DNA of 64,000 nt from Bacteroidota bacterium (GTDB taxonomy: Bacteria > Bacteroidota > Bacteroidia > Chitinophagales > Chitinophagaceae). The stretch lies in contig JAFDXN010000014.1 in assembly GCA_018267915.1 (NCBI GenBank), positions 106,251-170,250 of the forward strand, in the 5' to 3' direction. The notes under the pieces are model-generated. The model was not told where the DNA came from. It was given only the letters and a program-made list of their open reading frames with translations, and did no database searches. Of the stretch, positions 8,253 to 16,661 are shown in pieces (positions within the stretch are counted from its first letter, which is position 1; each line of letters opens with the position of its first letter). A program made the translations under genes and the position numbers.

Positions 8253-9134
8253 CTAGTTATTTAAGAAAGCGTAAACTTTATCGGTTATTCTAGCGATCAG
8301 CGTTCTCTTTATATTCTTTGCCGGCAAATGATTAACTATGCAATTGAATGCTTTTCTTTTCTGCTTTGCGGTGTTGTAATTAATATCCTTTTCAACGACC
8401 CAAAATTGACTATTCAATCCGGCATAATATCGTTCTCTATCTCGACTGGTTAATTGCGTGAGTAATAATTTACTCTCAATATTAACTTTGCTCCAGGTCG
8501 AGATAAACAGTTGAAATGCCAAAGACAGCTTTTTCAAATCAATCAAGTCTTCGAGAGTATACATGGGAATCTTACGTCTTCTCTTATAGACAATCTCTAA
8601 CCTAAGAATGTTCTTGGGGATTGACACCTTATCAACTCTTTTAGTTTGAAGCGATTTATCATATACTTTTAGAACATACTCCTCTAAAGCACAAACGACC
8701 CCATACTGCTTTGAACCAGCGTACTCTTTTCTAAAAGGTTTGCCTTTGTAATCTATAAACTTATCTAGCAATGTATACGCAGGATTCTTTGTTGCTATGT
8801 TCACAGCTATCTCAAGTTCATACAAAGTAAAATCTCTAGCAGGGATCTTCAGCTTATTACATACATGCTCCACTGCCTCGCATAACTCTGAATAATGAAA
8901 ATCGCAATAGTTGTTCTCATGATAGAACTTATGAAGGGAATTCATGACTACAATTTTACTATCGTATAAATAAAGGAGTAGATTTCGCCACTCAGATTTG
9001 TATCTGTAAATTTCACCATATTTGTTGAATGAAGGACTAAATATTAAACCTCTCCATCTAAATGGTGTCCCACATCCTGCTATGACTTGTTGAGGGTTTT
9101 TGATTTTGGCAACCGCTCTGATTTTATCTGGCAT
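8253..9134 (-). CDS. Putative replication-initiation protein (phage/plasmid gene II/X-like)
   Basis: The 293-aa basic protein has no signal or membrane segment. The central part has the pattern I associate with phage or plasmid replication proteins of the gene II/X type. A FTLYELEIAV segment is followed about 60 residues later by VLKVYDKSLQ and then ILRLEIVYKRRRK, where the Tyr-Asp-Lys and Arg-x-Glu positions are typical. No classical HUH triad is obvious. It is last in a minus-strand run (recombinase, RteC-like, HTH), 19 bp after the HTH gene, and faces the palindrome array. A role in replicating or mobilising the excised island fits but is not proven. It may belong to another Bacteroidota element-borne family. 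Confidence 0.45.
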   Translation of the reverse strand: MPDKIRAVAKIKNPQQVIAGCGTPFRWRGLIFSPSFNKYGEIYRYKSEWRNLLLYLYDSKIVVMNSLHKFYHENNYCDFHYSELCEAVEHVCNKLKIPARDFTLYELEIAVNIATKNPAYTLLDKFIDYKGKPFRKEYAGSKQYGVVCALEEYVLKVYDKSLQTKRVDKVSIPKNILRLEIVYKRRRKIPMYTLEDLIDLKKLSLAFQLFISTWSKVNIESKLLLTQLTSRDRERYYAGLNSQFWVVEKDINYNTAKQKRKAFNCIVNHLPAKNIKRTLIARITDKVYAFLNN

Positions 9135-9153
9135 ATAAACTTAGTAAACAGAA

Positions 9154-9438
9154 TTACTTCCGATTTCTCATTACATAGCTTATTGCTTCTGCATCATTTT
9201 CCAAATGTGTCTTGGATCGATTTCGCAGTAGCCATTCATCGATTTCGCTCTTTTTGAAGAACAGCTTCTTCCCGTTAGGACGGAAACAGGGTATCTTCTG
9301 TGTACATGTCATCTTATACAGGTAACTGGTGGCATATCCTGTATATTCTGCCAGCTCCTCGAGGTTTAGTATTGTCTTGTTTGAAAGGAGCATTTTTTCA
9401 ATTCCATTCAACTTCGTCATGATGCTTTGTAAATCCAT
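9154..9438 (-). CDS. Helix-turn-helix DNA-binding protein (excisionase type)
   Basis: The 94-aa protein has an HTH_17/MerR-like fold at residues 25-72. The sequence ILNLEELAEYTGYATSYLYKM forms the helix-turn-helix, followed by the IPCFRPNGKKLFFKKSEIDEWL wing and helix typical of Bacteroidota excisionase-family proteins. These small proteins act as recombination directionality factors or element regulators. It lies between the replication-like gene (19 bp downstream) and the RteC-like gene (87 bp upstream). That upstream gap contains a 10-bp-arm inverted repeat (9487-9529) that could be its operator. Confidence 0.8.
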   Translation of the reverse strand: MDLQSIMTKLNGIEKMLLSNKTILNLEELAEYTGYATSYLYKMTCTQKIPCFRPNGKKLFFKKSEIDEWLLRNRSKTHLENDAEAISYVMRNRK

Positions 9439-9486
9439 AAATCAAAATTTATGTCACAAAGGGAAAGAAAAGGCAAAGCACGACCA

Positions 9487-9529
9487 ATAGGTAATATGTA
9501 ATACGACAATGGCAGTGTGTATTACCTAT
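9487..9529. promoter_or_regulatory. Inverted repeat upstream of the HTH gene
   Basis: ATAGGTAATA (9487-9496) and TATTACCTAT (9520-9529) are perfect 10-bp inverted arms with a 23-bp spacer. The right arm overlaps the stop codon of the RteC-like gene. The repeat ends about 50 bp from the HTH start. No T-tract follows in either direction, so an operator or recombination-protein site is more likely than a terminator. Confidence 0.45.
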
Positions 9530-10263
9530 AATGTTCTAATTATTTCCTCCAAGGATAAATAGTATTCCGAATTAACTTTTCGAAGTGGAACCTTGAAATT
9601 CGCTGGCCTGAAATCAAAATCTCCATTCGGACTACAAAAGCAATGATTTAAAGTAACTTTAAAATCAAGATTATAGCTTGTATTTACGTAGTCAATAAAA
9701 AAATTATCAGAAAGAATACTCACTAAATCTATCAGTGATTTCTTATTAACCTGCTTATTTTTTGTGGAGTAGGCTGTCCATACAATTTTATCGGTTATGC
9801 AGGAAAGGGGAATGTTTGAAAAAATAAAGCCAAATGCTATATCGGTTGTTTCACGCGAAATAAACCTTTCAGAGAGTGCATCCTTCAACTTGTAAATCAA
9901 AGCTTCTTCCTTTATCCATTTAAAAGTGCGTTTGCTAACAGCAAGTTTAGGTGCGTCGAACACTCGCAACCAGTGATATAGTTCATTAATGATTTCGAGG
10001 TCTCTATCAAAGATCACATCTTGGTACTTTTCCTTTAATGATATATATTCTTGAAGTTTCGCCTCTATTCTTTTGGTTAGATCATTCAAGAATATCTTCC
10101 TTTCAATTTTGTCTTTTATCAACCCAATTGCGGCATTAATCATTTCCTTCGAATGCGAAGAACTGTCACGATGCTGTAAATAATGGGAAGCCGCAAGATT
10201 ACCAGGGTGCCTGATAAATAATTTCTCAAATGTATCTTCAGAAAAACGCAGTACATCCGCCAT
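9526..10263 (-). CDS. Element-borne protein, possibly RteC-like
   Basis: The 245-aa protein is not confidently recognised. It is soluble and rich in charged helices in its N-terminal half. A region around residues 155-200 (an IVWTAYSTKNKQVNKKSLIDLV segment, in part) has the spacing I associate with the RteC family, regulators of excision and transfer of Bacteroides conjugative elements, but the similarity is weak. One copy of the 17-bp island palindrome (9647-9663) lies inside the coding frame. It sits 14 bp from the recombinase stop and upstream of the HTH gene, the usual place for element regulators. The assignment is mainly positional. Confidence 0.55.
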   Translation of the reverse strand: MADVLRFSEDTFEKLFIRHPGNLAASHYLQHRDSSSHSKEMINAAIGLIKDKIERKIFLNDLTKRIEAKLQEYISLKEKYQDVIFDRDLEIINELYHWLRVFDAPKLAVSKRTFKWIKEEALIYKLKDALSERFISRETTDIAFGFIFSNIPLSCITDKIVWTAYSTKNKQVNKKSLIDLVSILSDNFFIDYVNTSYNLDFKVTLNHCFCSPNGDFDFRPANFKVPLRKVNSEYYLSLEEIIRTL

Positions 10264-10277
10264 TGAAAATATTTTAA

Positions 10278-11354
10278 CTACGTTAAGCTTACTGTGGGTA
10301 AATTATCAATTGCTTTCTCTTTCAAAGCTTGCACCACATGCGTATATCGTTGCGTATACTTCAAGCTAGTATGCCCCAACAAACTGCTTGCTGTATTCAC
10401 GTCAGCCCCAAAGAAAATAATATTGGTGGCAAACGAATGCCTGGCACAATGCCACGTAATCTTTTTACTTATTTCGGCCTTTTTAACCCAATGCCTCAAA
10501 TCTTTGAGGCAGGCAGTATGGGAGGGCAAAACAAATACGGCTTCTTTCGGCTCCCCACTTTTGCCTAAAATGCTAATCGCAGTATCATGTAGTCCCACGC
10601 TAACCTTATGCCCTGTTTTTGATTGCACCATTGATAGTTGCTTATTCTTTAAATCAATGTGCCCCCACTTTAAGGCAACAACGTCGCAGAACCTCAATCC
10701 GGTAAAACAAGAAAAAATGAATGCACGCTTAACCTCATTATTGGTGATCGGTGTTGCGGCTAAATTTCCTATTTCCTCAATCGTAAGAATATCCTTCTTA
10801 ACACCCTCTACCCGCTTCACTGTTATATTTGCAGCTGGATTAATATTTATTACCTTATCTCGTGTTGCCTGTATTAATACTTTTTTAAATTTACTAAAGT
10901 AGTTTGCTGGACTTTCACCATTAAGTTCGTGTAATAGGTAATCTTTAAAATCGATTACAAAGCTTTCCGTAACTTGATTAATTGTAAGTCCTTTTACATT
11001 CATTTCTTTAAGAAAATCTTTGAATTTTGATTGAGTGCTAACAATAACACGCTTATCCTTCTTTTTATAGTTATCAATAAACGTTTGGAAATACTCCAAA
11101 AAATCAACCCTACCCTTAAACTTATTAACAATTTGAAAATCTGAACTTTCAAGTTCTTGCGCTCGACGGTTTCTTATACTTTCGGCAATCTCTATATTCT
11201 CTTTGTTCTTTTGCCTGTCAACCGGAGACGATGGCTTTAAAATAAGCTTCAAATGCTTTAAAAATTCATAATACCTTTTGCCATTGTGATAGATGTCTAA
11301 ATATAGCGTAGTGGTACTATCAGAGTTTTTGCGCTTTCTAAGTTTCACACTCAT
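10278..11354 (-). CDS. Tyrosine recombinase / integrase of the island
   Basis: The 358-aa site-specific recombinase has an arm/SAM-like N-terminal half (residues 1-170). The C-terminal catalytic domain shows the conserved set: Arg in TGLRFCD, His and Arg in HCARHSF (HxxR), His in LLGHTS, and the Tyr nucleophile in KYTQRYTHV near residue 335. Length and layout match Bacteroidota element integrases. It would cut and join the island ends through a covalent 3'-phosphotyrosine. It reads inward from the presumed right junction, and three GTAACA direct repeats lie just upstream. The composition shift occurs near its 5' side. Confidence 0.9.
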   Translation of the reverse strand: MSVKLRKRKNSDSTTTLYLDIYHNGKRYYEFLKHLKLILKPSSPVDRQKNKENIEIAESIRNRRAQELESSDFQIVNKFKGRVDFLEYFQTFIDNYKKKDKRVIVSTQSKFKDFLKEMNVKGLTINQVTESFVIDFKDYLLHELNGESPANYFSKFKKVLIQATRDKVININPAANITVKRVEGVKKDILTIEEIGNLAATPITNNEVKRAFIFSCFTGLRFCDVVALKWGHIDLKNKQLSMVQSKTGHKVSVGLHDTAISILGKSGEPKEAVFVLPSHTACLKDLRHWVKKAEISKKITWHCARHSFATNIIFFGADVNTASSLLGHTSLKYTQRYTHVVQALKEKAIDNLPTVSLT

Positions 11355-11555
11355 TTTCTATTAGTTTCCTTTGGTTGGATAATGTTCTACAAAGGTATTA
11401 ATTCCCTTGATATTAAGTAACAATAGGGTAACAAAAAGTAGGAAAGTAACAGAAATTAAAAAAGTACTAAAGGAAATAAAATGAGTAAAATCAATACTTT
11501 TAGGCTAATCAACACCCCTTAAAATAGTTGGTTGTGTTCCCGTACGTGCTACAAA
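11355..11555. other. Probable right junction of the island with candidate recombinase sites
   Basis: This is the non-coding stretch between the recombinase start and the first chromosomal gene. GTAACA occurs three times in 35 bp (11417-11422, 11428-11433, 11446-11451), twice as AAGTAACA. AAAGTAAC is also the half-site of the 17-bp palindrome. These could be arm-type recombinase sites. The left end of the island is outside the window, so the attachment core cannot be identified by its duplicate. Confidence 0.35.
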
Positions 11556-11577
11556 AGTCCTGCAGAAATGCGGGACT
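11556..11577 (-). terminator. Intrinsic terminator of the small membrane-protein gene
   Basis: AGTCCTGC (11556-11563) and GCGGGACT (11570-11577) form an 8-bp stem with one G-T wobble and a 6-nt loop. Reading minus, it lies 15 bp after the stop of the 35-aa gene and is followed by a TTTT run. Confidence 0.55.
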
Positions 11578-11591
11578 TGTATTTCTTACCG

Positions 11592-11699
11592 TTACCTGTG
11601 ATGCAACTGCGTATTCTTTCTCTTCTTATACCGGAAAAAGATCAGGTAAAAGATAAACACGATCGCTAAAAATCCGACTACAAACATCATAAAGAACAT
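11592..11699 (-). CDS. Small single-pass membrane protein (35 aa)
   Basis: This short open frame starts at ATG 11699 and ends with TAA at 11592-11594. It encodes a strongly hydrophobic N-terminal helix (about residues 2-22, rich in Phe, Val and Ile) followed by an Arg/Lys-rich tail (FRYKKRK). That is the layout of a small Nin/Cout single-span protein by the positive-inside rule. An intrinsic terminator follows immediately, which supports a real transcript. The family is not recognised. It is the first gene on the chromosomal side of the island junction. Confidence 0.45.
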   Translation of the reverse strand: MFFMMFVVGFLAIVFIFYLIFFRYKKRKNTQLHHR

Positions 11700-11815
11700 A
11701 ACTCAAAATTTTCCTTTTAAGGTGTAAGGATGATGCCAACAGCCTTAGTAAAATTCTTAAGATTGCTCTTGTACAGTAGCGAAGGGCACGTTATACTTGC
11801 AAAAAACGATCTACA

Positions 11816-12049
11816 ATGAAAAAACTATTACTTTCTATCTGTATGTGCGCCCTGGTGATAGGTGGCACATCTTGCAAAAAGAGCTGGACCTGCGTTTGCA
11901 CAAAGAGCTATGATAATAACGGTGTAATAGAAACGGAAACGGAGTCCACGCCAATGACGGGATACAAAAAGAGCATGGTACAGGAAACCTGTGACGCTAT
12001 GGAACGTACTTATTCTTCGCCGATCGTAGCGACATGCGACATAAAATAA
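11816..12049 (+). CDS. Small Cys-rich lipoprotein (77 aa)
   Basis: A lipoprotein signal peptide ends in the lipobox GGTSC (Cys about residue 20), followed by KKSW. The mature part has a TCVC pair, a later single Cys (QETC) and a C-terminal CDIK. That layout recurs in the frameshifted gene at 52248-52474, so both belong to one small lipoprotein family. The function is unknown. The cysteines probably form two disulfides in the periplasm or at the surface. A strong terminator follows at 12073-12092. Confidence 0.75.
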   Translation: MKKLLLSICMCALVIGGTSCKKSWTCVCTKSYDNNGVIETETESTPMTGYKKSMVQETCDAMERTYSSPIVATCDIK

Positions 12050-12072
12050 GAAAATTCTATGCTGCAAAAGAA

Positions 12073-12092
12073 AGCCCGCTGTCCTGCGGGCT
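12073..12092 (+). terminator. Intrinsic terminator after the small lipoprotein
   Basis: AGCCCGC (12073-12079) and GCGGGCT (12086-12092) form a perfect 7-bp stem with a 6-nt loop and a CTTTTGTT tail. It sits 24 bp after the stop. Confidence 0.8.
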
Positions 12093-12152
12093 CTTTTGTT
12101 ATAAAGGTTTTGATGCGTTTTATTTAATAAATTACGGAGCAATAGATACAGC

Positions 12153-13370
12153 ATGAAGAAAAACTACTTTATAAGCCTCGTGGCATCGATAGGGCTGCTT
12201 ATCGGCAGCAGTGCAAAAAGCCAGATAGCCTACTGGACGCAACAGTATAACCAATTGCCGATTCTCTATGACGTGACAGGGATCATCGGCTACGGGCCAA
12301 ATATGGTACTGGGCGGCACACCATACTACACACATACGGTGAGCACAGCTTTCGACCCATCGACGAGCGGGCATAGGGTATATCGATTTGTAAAAGTGAA
12401 TTCATTGCTGTTTGGCGTAGGTGATTCTGCCATATTAAAAAGCCATGATGACGGCGTGACCTGGGACACGACTACAATGAGCCAGCCATGGTACGCCGTT
12501 AGCTCAGCGGCAAGATTGTCGTATGAGGGAAGCAGGCTGTATGTATGGGACCCGAGTAATACTAATTTCGGCAATGTGCTGCAGACAACCGATACCGGTA
12601 ACACCTGGACCTCTACAGGTTACCAGCAGCCGGACGGGAATGCTTTCCTGGTCTTTAACGGCGTGGCATATGCGAGCTCGCTGACGGGTCTGCAGTACAG
12701 CACTGACAATGGACAGAACTGGCAGTATGTGACAACGATAGGAACTGTGGTGAACGACATTAAGGTGTTCAACGACACAGTGTATGTGGCCACTAACCTG
12801 GGCGTATATAAGGGCACGGGTGATCCGGCTCACTGGATCGGTACAATTACGAAAAATACCCTGTGCCTGTGCAATACCGGGACATCGATGCTGTGCGGCA
12901 CGCAGCAGGATGGCGTGTGGCAGTCAGATGCAAGCGGTACCGCCTGGTTCTCCAAAAGCGATGACCTGCCCTATACCGGCAGCGGTATGTTGAAGCCTGT
13001 TACAGAGCTGAGCTACAATGATTTTTATGTAATGGCCAATGTGCGGTTTGACACGACGGGTGTGGTGCATTATCTATACACCATGCCGATAGCTGCGCTG
13101 AGTGTACCGATGGCCGGTGCCGCGCTGGACGAAATGCAGGTTTATCCTAACCCGGCCAAAGACGTATTGTATATCAACACAGGAAGAACCATAACGAATA
13201 TGACCGTTGTATTGATGGACCTGAACGGACGTGTGGTTGCTCAGCAATCGTATAACAATGTGAATACGATGCAATTGCTTTTACCGAATTTAGCTACCGG
13301 ATTTTATGTGCTGAATGTGAGTGACGGGAACAGCAGTGTGTCTAAAAAAATAGAGATCACAAAACCATAA
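12153..13370 (+). CDS. Secreted beta-propeller protein with T9SS sorting domain
   Basis: The 405-aa protein has a signal peptide (about 1-24). Asp-box (BNR-type) repeats follow, visible as SHDDGVTW, TTDTGNTW and STDNGQNW, which cap blades of a sialidase or photosynthesis-system-like beta-propeller. The last 75 residues are a T9SS type A C-terminal domain beginning VYPNPAKD and ending in a Lys-rich strand. It should be exported through the Sec and type IX systems and be surface-attached or released. No catalytic Arg triad of true sialidases is evident, so a binding role is as likely as an enzymatic one. Confidence 0.85.
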   Translation: MKKNYFISLVASIGLLIGSSAKSQIAYWTQQYNQLPILYDVTGIIGYGPNMVLGGTPYYTHTVSTAFDPSTSGHRVYRFVKVNSLLFGVGDSAILKSHDDGVTWDTTTMSQPWYAVSSAARLSYEGSRLYVWDPSNTNFGNVLQTTDTGNTWTSTGYQQPDGNAFLVFNGVAYASSLTGLQYSTDNGQNWQYVTTIGTVVNDIKVFNDTVYVATNLGVYKGTGDPAHWIGTITKNTLCLCNTGTSMLCGTQQDGVWQSDASGTAWFSKSDDLPYTGSGMLKPVTELSYNDFYVMANVRFDTTGVVHYLYTMPIAALSVPMAGAALDEMQVYPNPAKDVLYINTGRTITNMTVVLMDLNGRVVAQQSYNNVNTMQLLLPNLATGFYVLNVSDGNSSVSKKIEITKP

Positions 13371-13375
13371 ATAGT

Positions 13376-13744
13376 ATGAAAAAAGTAACCGGCATAGGCG
13401 GTGTGTTCATTAAATCGGCCGACCCCGCCAAACAACGCGAATGGTATAACAAACACCTTGGTATCAACTCCAGTGAATACGGCGCCACATTTGAGTGGAT
13501 CGACAAAGAAAGTAACGAACCAGGCATGACAGTGCTGAACTTTTTTAAAGACAGCACGAAGTATTTTGACCCCAGCACTAAGGAATGCATGTTCAACTAC
13601 CGGGTGGAGAACCTGGAAGAACTAATGGAATCTTTGAAGCAGGAAGGCGTGCAGATTGTGGGCGGACCTGAAAATACAGACTACGGCAAGTTTGGCTGGA
13701 TACTGGACCCGGAAGGAAACAAAATAGAACTCTGGCAGCCGTAA
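13376..13744 (+). CDS. VOC-fold (glyoxalase/bleomycin-resistance) protein
   Basis: The 122-aa protein has a vicinal-oxygen-chelate fold: an early GVFIKSADPAKQREWYNKHLGI segment, a FEWIDK strand, and the terminal DPEGNKIELWQP motif whose Glu is normally a metal ligand. Members bind a divalent metal and act as glyoxalases, dioxygenases or antibiotic-binding proteins; the substrate here cannot be told. It begins 5 bp after the propeller gene and precedes a GNAT gene by about 20 bp. Confidence 0.82.
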   Translation: MKKVTGIGGVFIKSADPAKQREWYNKHLGINSSEYGATFEWIDKESNEPGMTVLNFFKDSTKYFDPSTKECMFNYRVENLEELMESLKQEGVQIVGGPENTDYGKFGWILDPEGNKIELWQP

Positions 13745-13764
13745 AAATAGTGGGTAAGGTGGCC

Positions 13765-14346
13765 ATGGATAGCGGTATTGCAGGCGAAATGACCTTTGAA
13801 CCAGTTACGAAAAAGAACTGGGGAAAATTTGTCCAGCTGTTCGGCGAGAAAGGTGCTTGCGGCAACTGCTGGTGCATGTACTTCAGACTGAAGAAGAGCG
13901 AATTTGAAGAAGGCAAACGCGATGAAGGCAACAAACAAGCGATGAAGGACCTGGTGTCGGATGGAATGCCTGTTGGCATCATTGGTTTGTACGACGGTGA
14001 ACCGATAGCCTGGTGTGCATTTGCGCCACGCACTGATTTCCTGAAGCTACAAAACTCACGCGTGCATAAGCCTATCGACGATGAACCTGTTTGGTCAATA
14101 CCCTGTTTTTTCATAGCAAAGGGATACAGAAGAATGGGCGTTTCAGTTGCGATGCTAAAGGGTGTGATAGACTACGCGAGGAAGAAAAAGATCAAGATCA
14201 TCGAGGCCTACCCTACCATACCTACGCAGGATAAATTGCCGGATGCTTTTGCGTGGATAGGGCTATATAAGTCTTTCCAGCGCGCCGGGTTTAAGATCGT
14301 TGACAAGACGTCAAAGCACAGACCTATGGTGCGCTACTATCTATAG
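13765..14346 (+). CDS. GNAT-family N-acetyltransferase
   Basis: The 193-aa acetyltransferase shows a central FFIAKGYRRMGVSVAMLKGVIDYARKK stretch, a variant of the GNAT acetyl-CoA motif A (R/Q-x-x-G-x-G/A). It is preceded by beta strands carrying a CGNCWCMYF Cys-rich patch near residue 40. The acceptor substrate is unknown. The frame can also start at GTG 13750. I chose ATG 13765 because AAGGTGG lies just upstream and the family usually begins close to the FEPVTKKNW strand. It follows the VOC gene and is probably co-transcribed. Confidence 0.8.
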   Translation: MDSGIAGEMTFEPVTKKNWGKFVQLFGEKGACGNCWCMYFRLKKSEFEEGKRDEGNKQAMKDLVSDGMPVGIIGLYDGEPIAWCAFAPRTDFLKLQNSRVHKPIDDEPVWSIPCFFIAKGYRRMGVSVAMLKGVIDYARKKKIKIIEAYPTIPTQDKLPDAFAWIGLYKSFQRAGFKIVDKTSKHRPMVRYYL

Positions 14347-14488
14347 ATTTAGTTATAGCTTTGTTAGGGTTTAGGAGAAAAACTATGATTACCGATTATT
14401 ATTCCGTACTTTGTTGTCATTATACTCCCACCCATATAGGAAAAAATTCCTAATTTCACCGATATCATTAACAGTTAAAAAATAGTTT

Positions 14489-15658
14489 GTGACGACAATT
14501 GCGAGAAAGAATTATGTGAAATTCGCCCCGAAAGGTGAAGACAGCTTTTATGATACTGTAAAAGACCGTGTGGACCATTACCTGCATAGCAAAGGCATTG
14601 CAGAGCATGGTAACACGCTTATGTACATCAAGACGGCGGGGATGCTGGCTCTTTACTTCATACCTTACCTGCTGATAGTAACCGGGCTGGCATCCGTAAG
14701 CGGCTGGTTGTTCATGGCCCTGTGGCTCACTATGGGACTTGGCATCGTGGGAATTGGCACCGGCGTTATGCATGATTCCAACCATGGCGCGTACTCAAGC
14801 AATAAGCGGTTCAACACGCTGATGGGCGACGTACTGAACCTGCTGGGCGGCTACTCGCTCAACTGGAGGATACAACACAATATACTCCACCACACCTACA
14901 CAAACGTGCAGGGCCTCGATGAAGACATAGACGCAGGCATATTGATACGTATGTCGCCGCAAAAAGAATACAAACGTTTCCACCGCTTTCAGCATATTTA
15001 TGCATGGTTCGTCTATACGCTCATGAACTTGTTTTGGGTAACGGTGAAAGACTATCGTCAACTGCTGCGCTATGATAAACAAGGCCTGCTGCGCAACCAG
15101 AAAACGACACTGAGAAAATCAGTGATCGAACTGAGCATCTATAAAGGGATCTATATAGCCTACGTGCTGGTACTGCCAATCATTTTCTCGGGCATGGCCT
15201 GGTATATGGTTGTAGCGGGTTTTGTAGCTATGCATATGGTAGCGGGTTTTTCACTGGCTTGCATCTTTCAGCCGGCACACGTGATGGAGACATCGGACTA
15301 TGCCGAGCCGGACGACAAACGTAAAATGGAAAATGCATGGGCTGTGCACCAGGTAATGAACACAACGGATTTTGCACCGAAGAGCAAAGTTACATCATGG
15401 TTTATGGGCGGACTTAACTACCAGATAGAACACCACCTGTTCCCGCACATTTGCCATATACACTATCCCAAAATCGCACCGATCGTGCGTGAAACTGCGC
15501 TGGAATATGGCATACCTTATAATGTAGTACCTACATTTTTAGGTGCATTGGTAGCGCATGGAAAGATGCTTAAGGTATTGGGCAAAGGTCCGGTGCCGGC
15601 TCCTCTGGCTCATCTTAAAGCTGTTCCCGTTCCGGTGATGGCGGAAAGAAAATATTAA
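14489..15658 (+). CDS. Membrane fatty-acid desaturase
   Basis: The 389-aa integral-membrane di-iron desaturase has the three histidine boxes: HDSNHG (about residue 94), HNILHHT (about 131) and QIEHHLFPH (about 313). The third box begins with Gln, as in front-end (acyl-lipid delta-5/6 type) desaturases. Four to six hydrophobic segments flank the boxes. It introduces a double bond into acyl chains with O2 and a cytochrome b5 or ferredoxin donor. The start is GTG 14489; no in-frame ATG occurs before the conserved N-terminal region. It is monocistronic, ending in a strong terminator. Confidence 0.88.
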   Translation: MTTIARKNYVKFAPKGEDSFYDTVKDRVDHYLHSKGIAEHGNTLMYIKTAGMLALYFIPYLLIVTGLASVSGWLFMALWLTMGLGIVGIGTGVMHDSNHGAYSSNKRFNTLMGDVLNLLGGYSLNWRIQHNILHHTYTNVQGLDEDIDAGILIRMSPQKEYKRFHRFQHIYAWFVYTLMNLFWVTVKDYRQLLRYDKQGLLRNQKTTLRKSVIELSIYKGIYIAYVLVLPIIFSGMAWYMVVAGFVAMHMVAGFSLACIFQPAHVMETSDYAEPDDKRKMENAWAVHQVMNTTDFAPKSKVTSWFMGGLNYQIEHHLFPHICHIHYPKIAPIVRETALEYGIPYNVVPTFLGALVAHGKMLKVLGKGPVPAPLAHLKAVPVPVMAERKY

Positions 15659-15683
15659 ACGCAGTCAGATCAGATAAATTATT

Positions 15684-15701
15684 AGCGGCCCACAGGCCGC
15701 T
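15684..15701 (+). terminator. Intrinsic terminator of the desaturase gene
   Basis: AGCGGCC and GGCCGCT form a perfect 7-bp stem around a CACA loop, followed by TTTTTTG. It lies 26 bp after the stop and just before the convergent egtD stop. Confidence 0.85.
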
Positions 15702-15710
15702 TTTTTGTTA

Positions 15711-16652
15711 TCAGACACACTCCCAGACGGCATCGAGGAACCAATGCCGGCTGTCGTACAGGTGACTAATAGGCTTAAAGCCACAGTTTGCCGCAATGTC
15801 ATTTGTTTGCTCTACCGTGTATTTTTGTGAGATCTCTGTATGGATGGGTTCGCCCTCTTTAAAGTCGAAACACTCTGTATCGCCCACACACACCCGCTGT
15901 TCAGCCAAGCTAACAAGATAACTTTTACATGCACCAGTGCCCGGATCGTAAACAGGATAGTGTTCAAACTTTTCCAGGTCGAAGTCCGCCCCGAGTTCAT
16001 CGTTAATGCGGCGGAGGAGGTTCAGGTTGAAGCGCTTTGTTATGCCGCCTTTGTCGTTATAAGCAGCTAAGATAGTGCGAGGGTCCTTCTTCAGGTCGAA
16101 GCCTATCAGGGCGAGATCGCCAGTGTTTAAATGACTACGCAATTCCTTGCAAAAGCCATCTACTCCATCAGCAGGAATATTGCCGATATTGGAGCCAAGG
16201 AAAAGCACGATCTTCGGCCGGGAGGAGTCTCTTTTCTGCCGCTCCAGCATTTCAAAGTATTCGCCATTGAGGCCTTTGACCTTCAAACCCGGAAGCTGCA
16301 AAGGTAATTTTGTCTCGAGGTAATTGATGACGTTGGATGATATATCTATTGGGTAATAAGTGAAGGTTGCGTTTTCGGCTAACAGGCGCCTGAGCAGGTG
16401 AATAGATTTGGTCGCATCGCCAGCACCCAATTCCACCAACTCAAAGTCGTTGTAGTGACTGCGCAGCAGCGAACTCAGGGCGCCCGTCTGCTGTGAGAAT
16501 ATCTCCATCTCACAGCGGGTAGGGTAATACTCAGGACACTCCATGATATCCTGGAAAAGCTTATCGCCAACGGCATCGTAAAAGTATTTCGACTCCAGGT
16601 ATTTTGAACGGGAGCTTAATCCCCTGACAATATCCTCGTAGAATTTATTCAT
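15711..16652 (-). CDS. egtD: L-histidine N-alpha-methyltransferase EgtD
   Basis: The 313-aa SAM-dependent enzyme trimethylates the alpha-amino group of histidine to hercynine, the first step of ergothioneine synthesis. Recognisable blocks are SKYFYDAVGDKLF near the N-terminus, the PEYYPTRCEMEI segment, the SAM loop VELGAGDATKS, and FLGSNIGN. Length matches the family (about 310-330). It begins 9 bp after the egtB stop, so the two form an operon in the order egtB-egtD. No egtA, egtC or egtE gene is nearby. Confidence 0.93.
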   Translation of the reverse strand: MNKFYEDIVRGLSSRSKYLESKYFYDAVGDKLFQDIMECPEYYPTRCEMEIFSQQTGALSSLLRSHYNDFELVELGAGDATKSIHLLRRLLAENATFTYYPIDISSNVINYLETKLPLQLPGLKVKGLNGEYFEMLERQKRDSSRPKIVLFLGSNIGNIPADGVDGFCKELRSHLNTGDLALIGFDLKKDPRTILAAYNDKGGITKRFNLNLLRRINDELGADFDLEKFEHYPVYDPGTGACKSYLVSLAEQRVCVGDTECFDFKEGEPIHTEISQKYTVEQTNDIAANCGFKPISHLYDSRHWFLDAVWECV

Positions 16653-16661
16653 GGTGCAGTT

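Noticed and set aside
10294..10902. 202-aa plus-strand frame opposite the recombinase
   Set aside because: It is an antisense shadow of the recombinase, which shows all catalytic residues.
11516..11556. Possible tRNA 3' end as island attachment site (GTTCCCGTACGTGCTAC)
   Set aside because: It has no T-loop TTCRA at the right distance and no upstream tRNA body in the window, so a tRNA cannot be supported.
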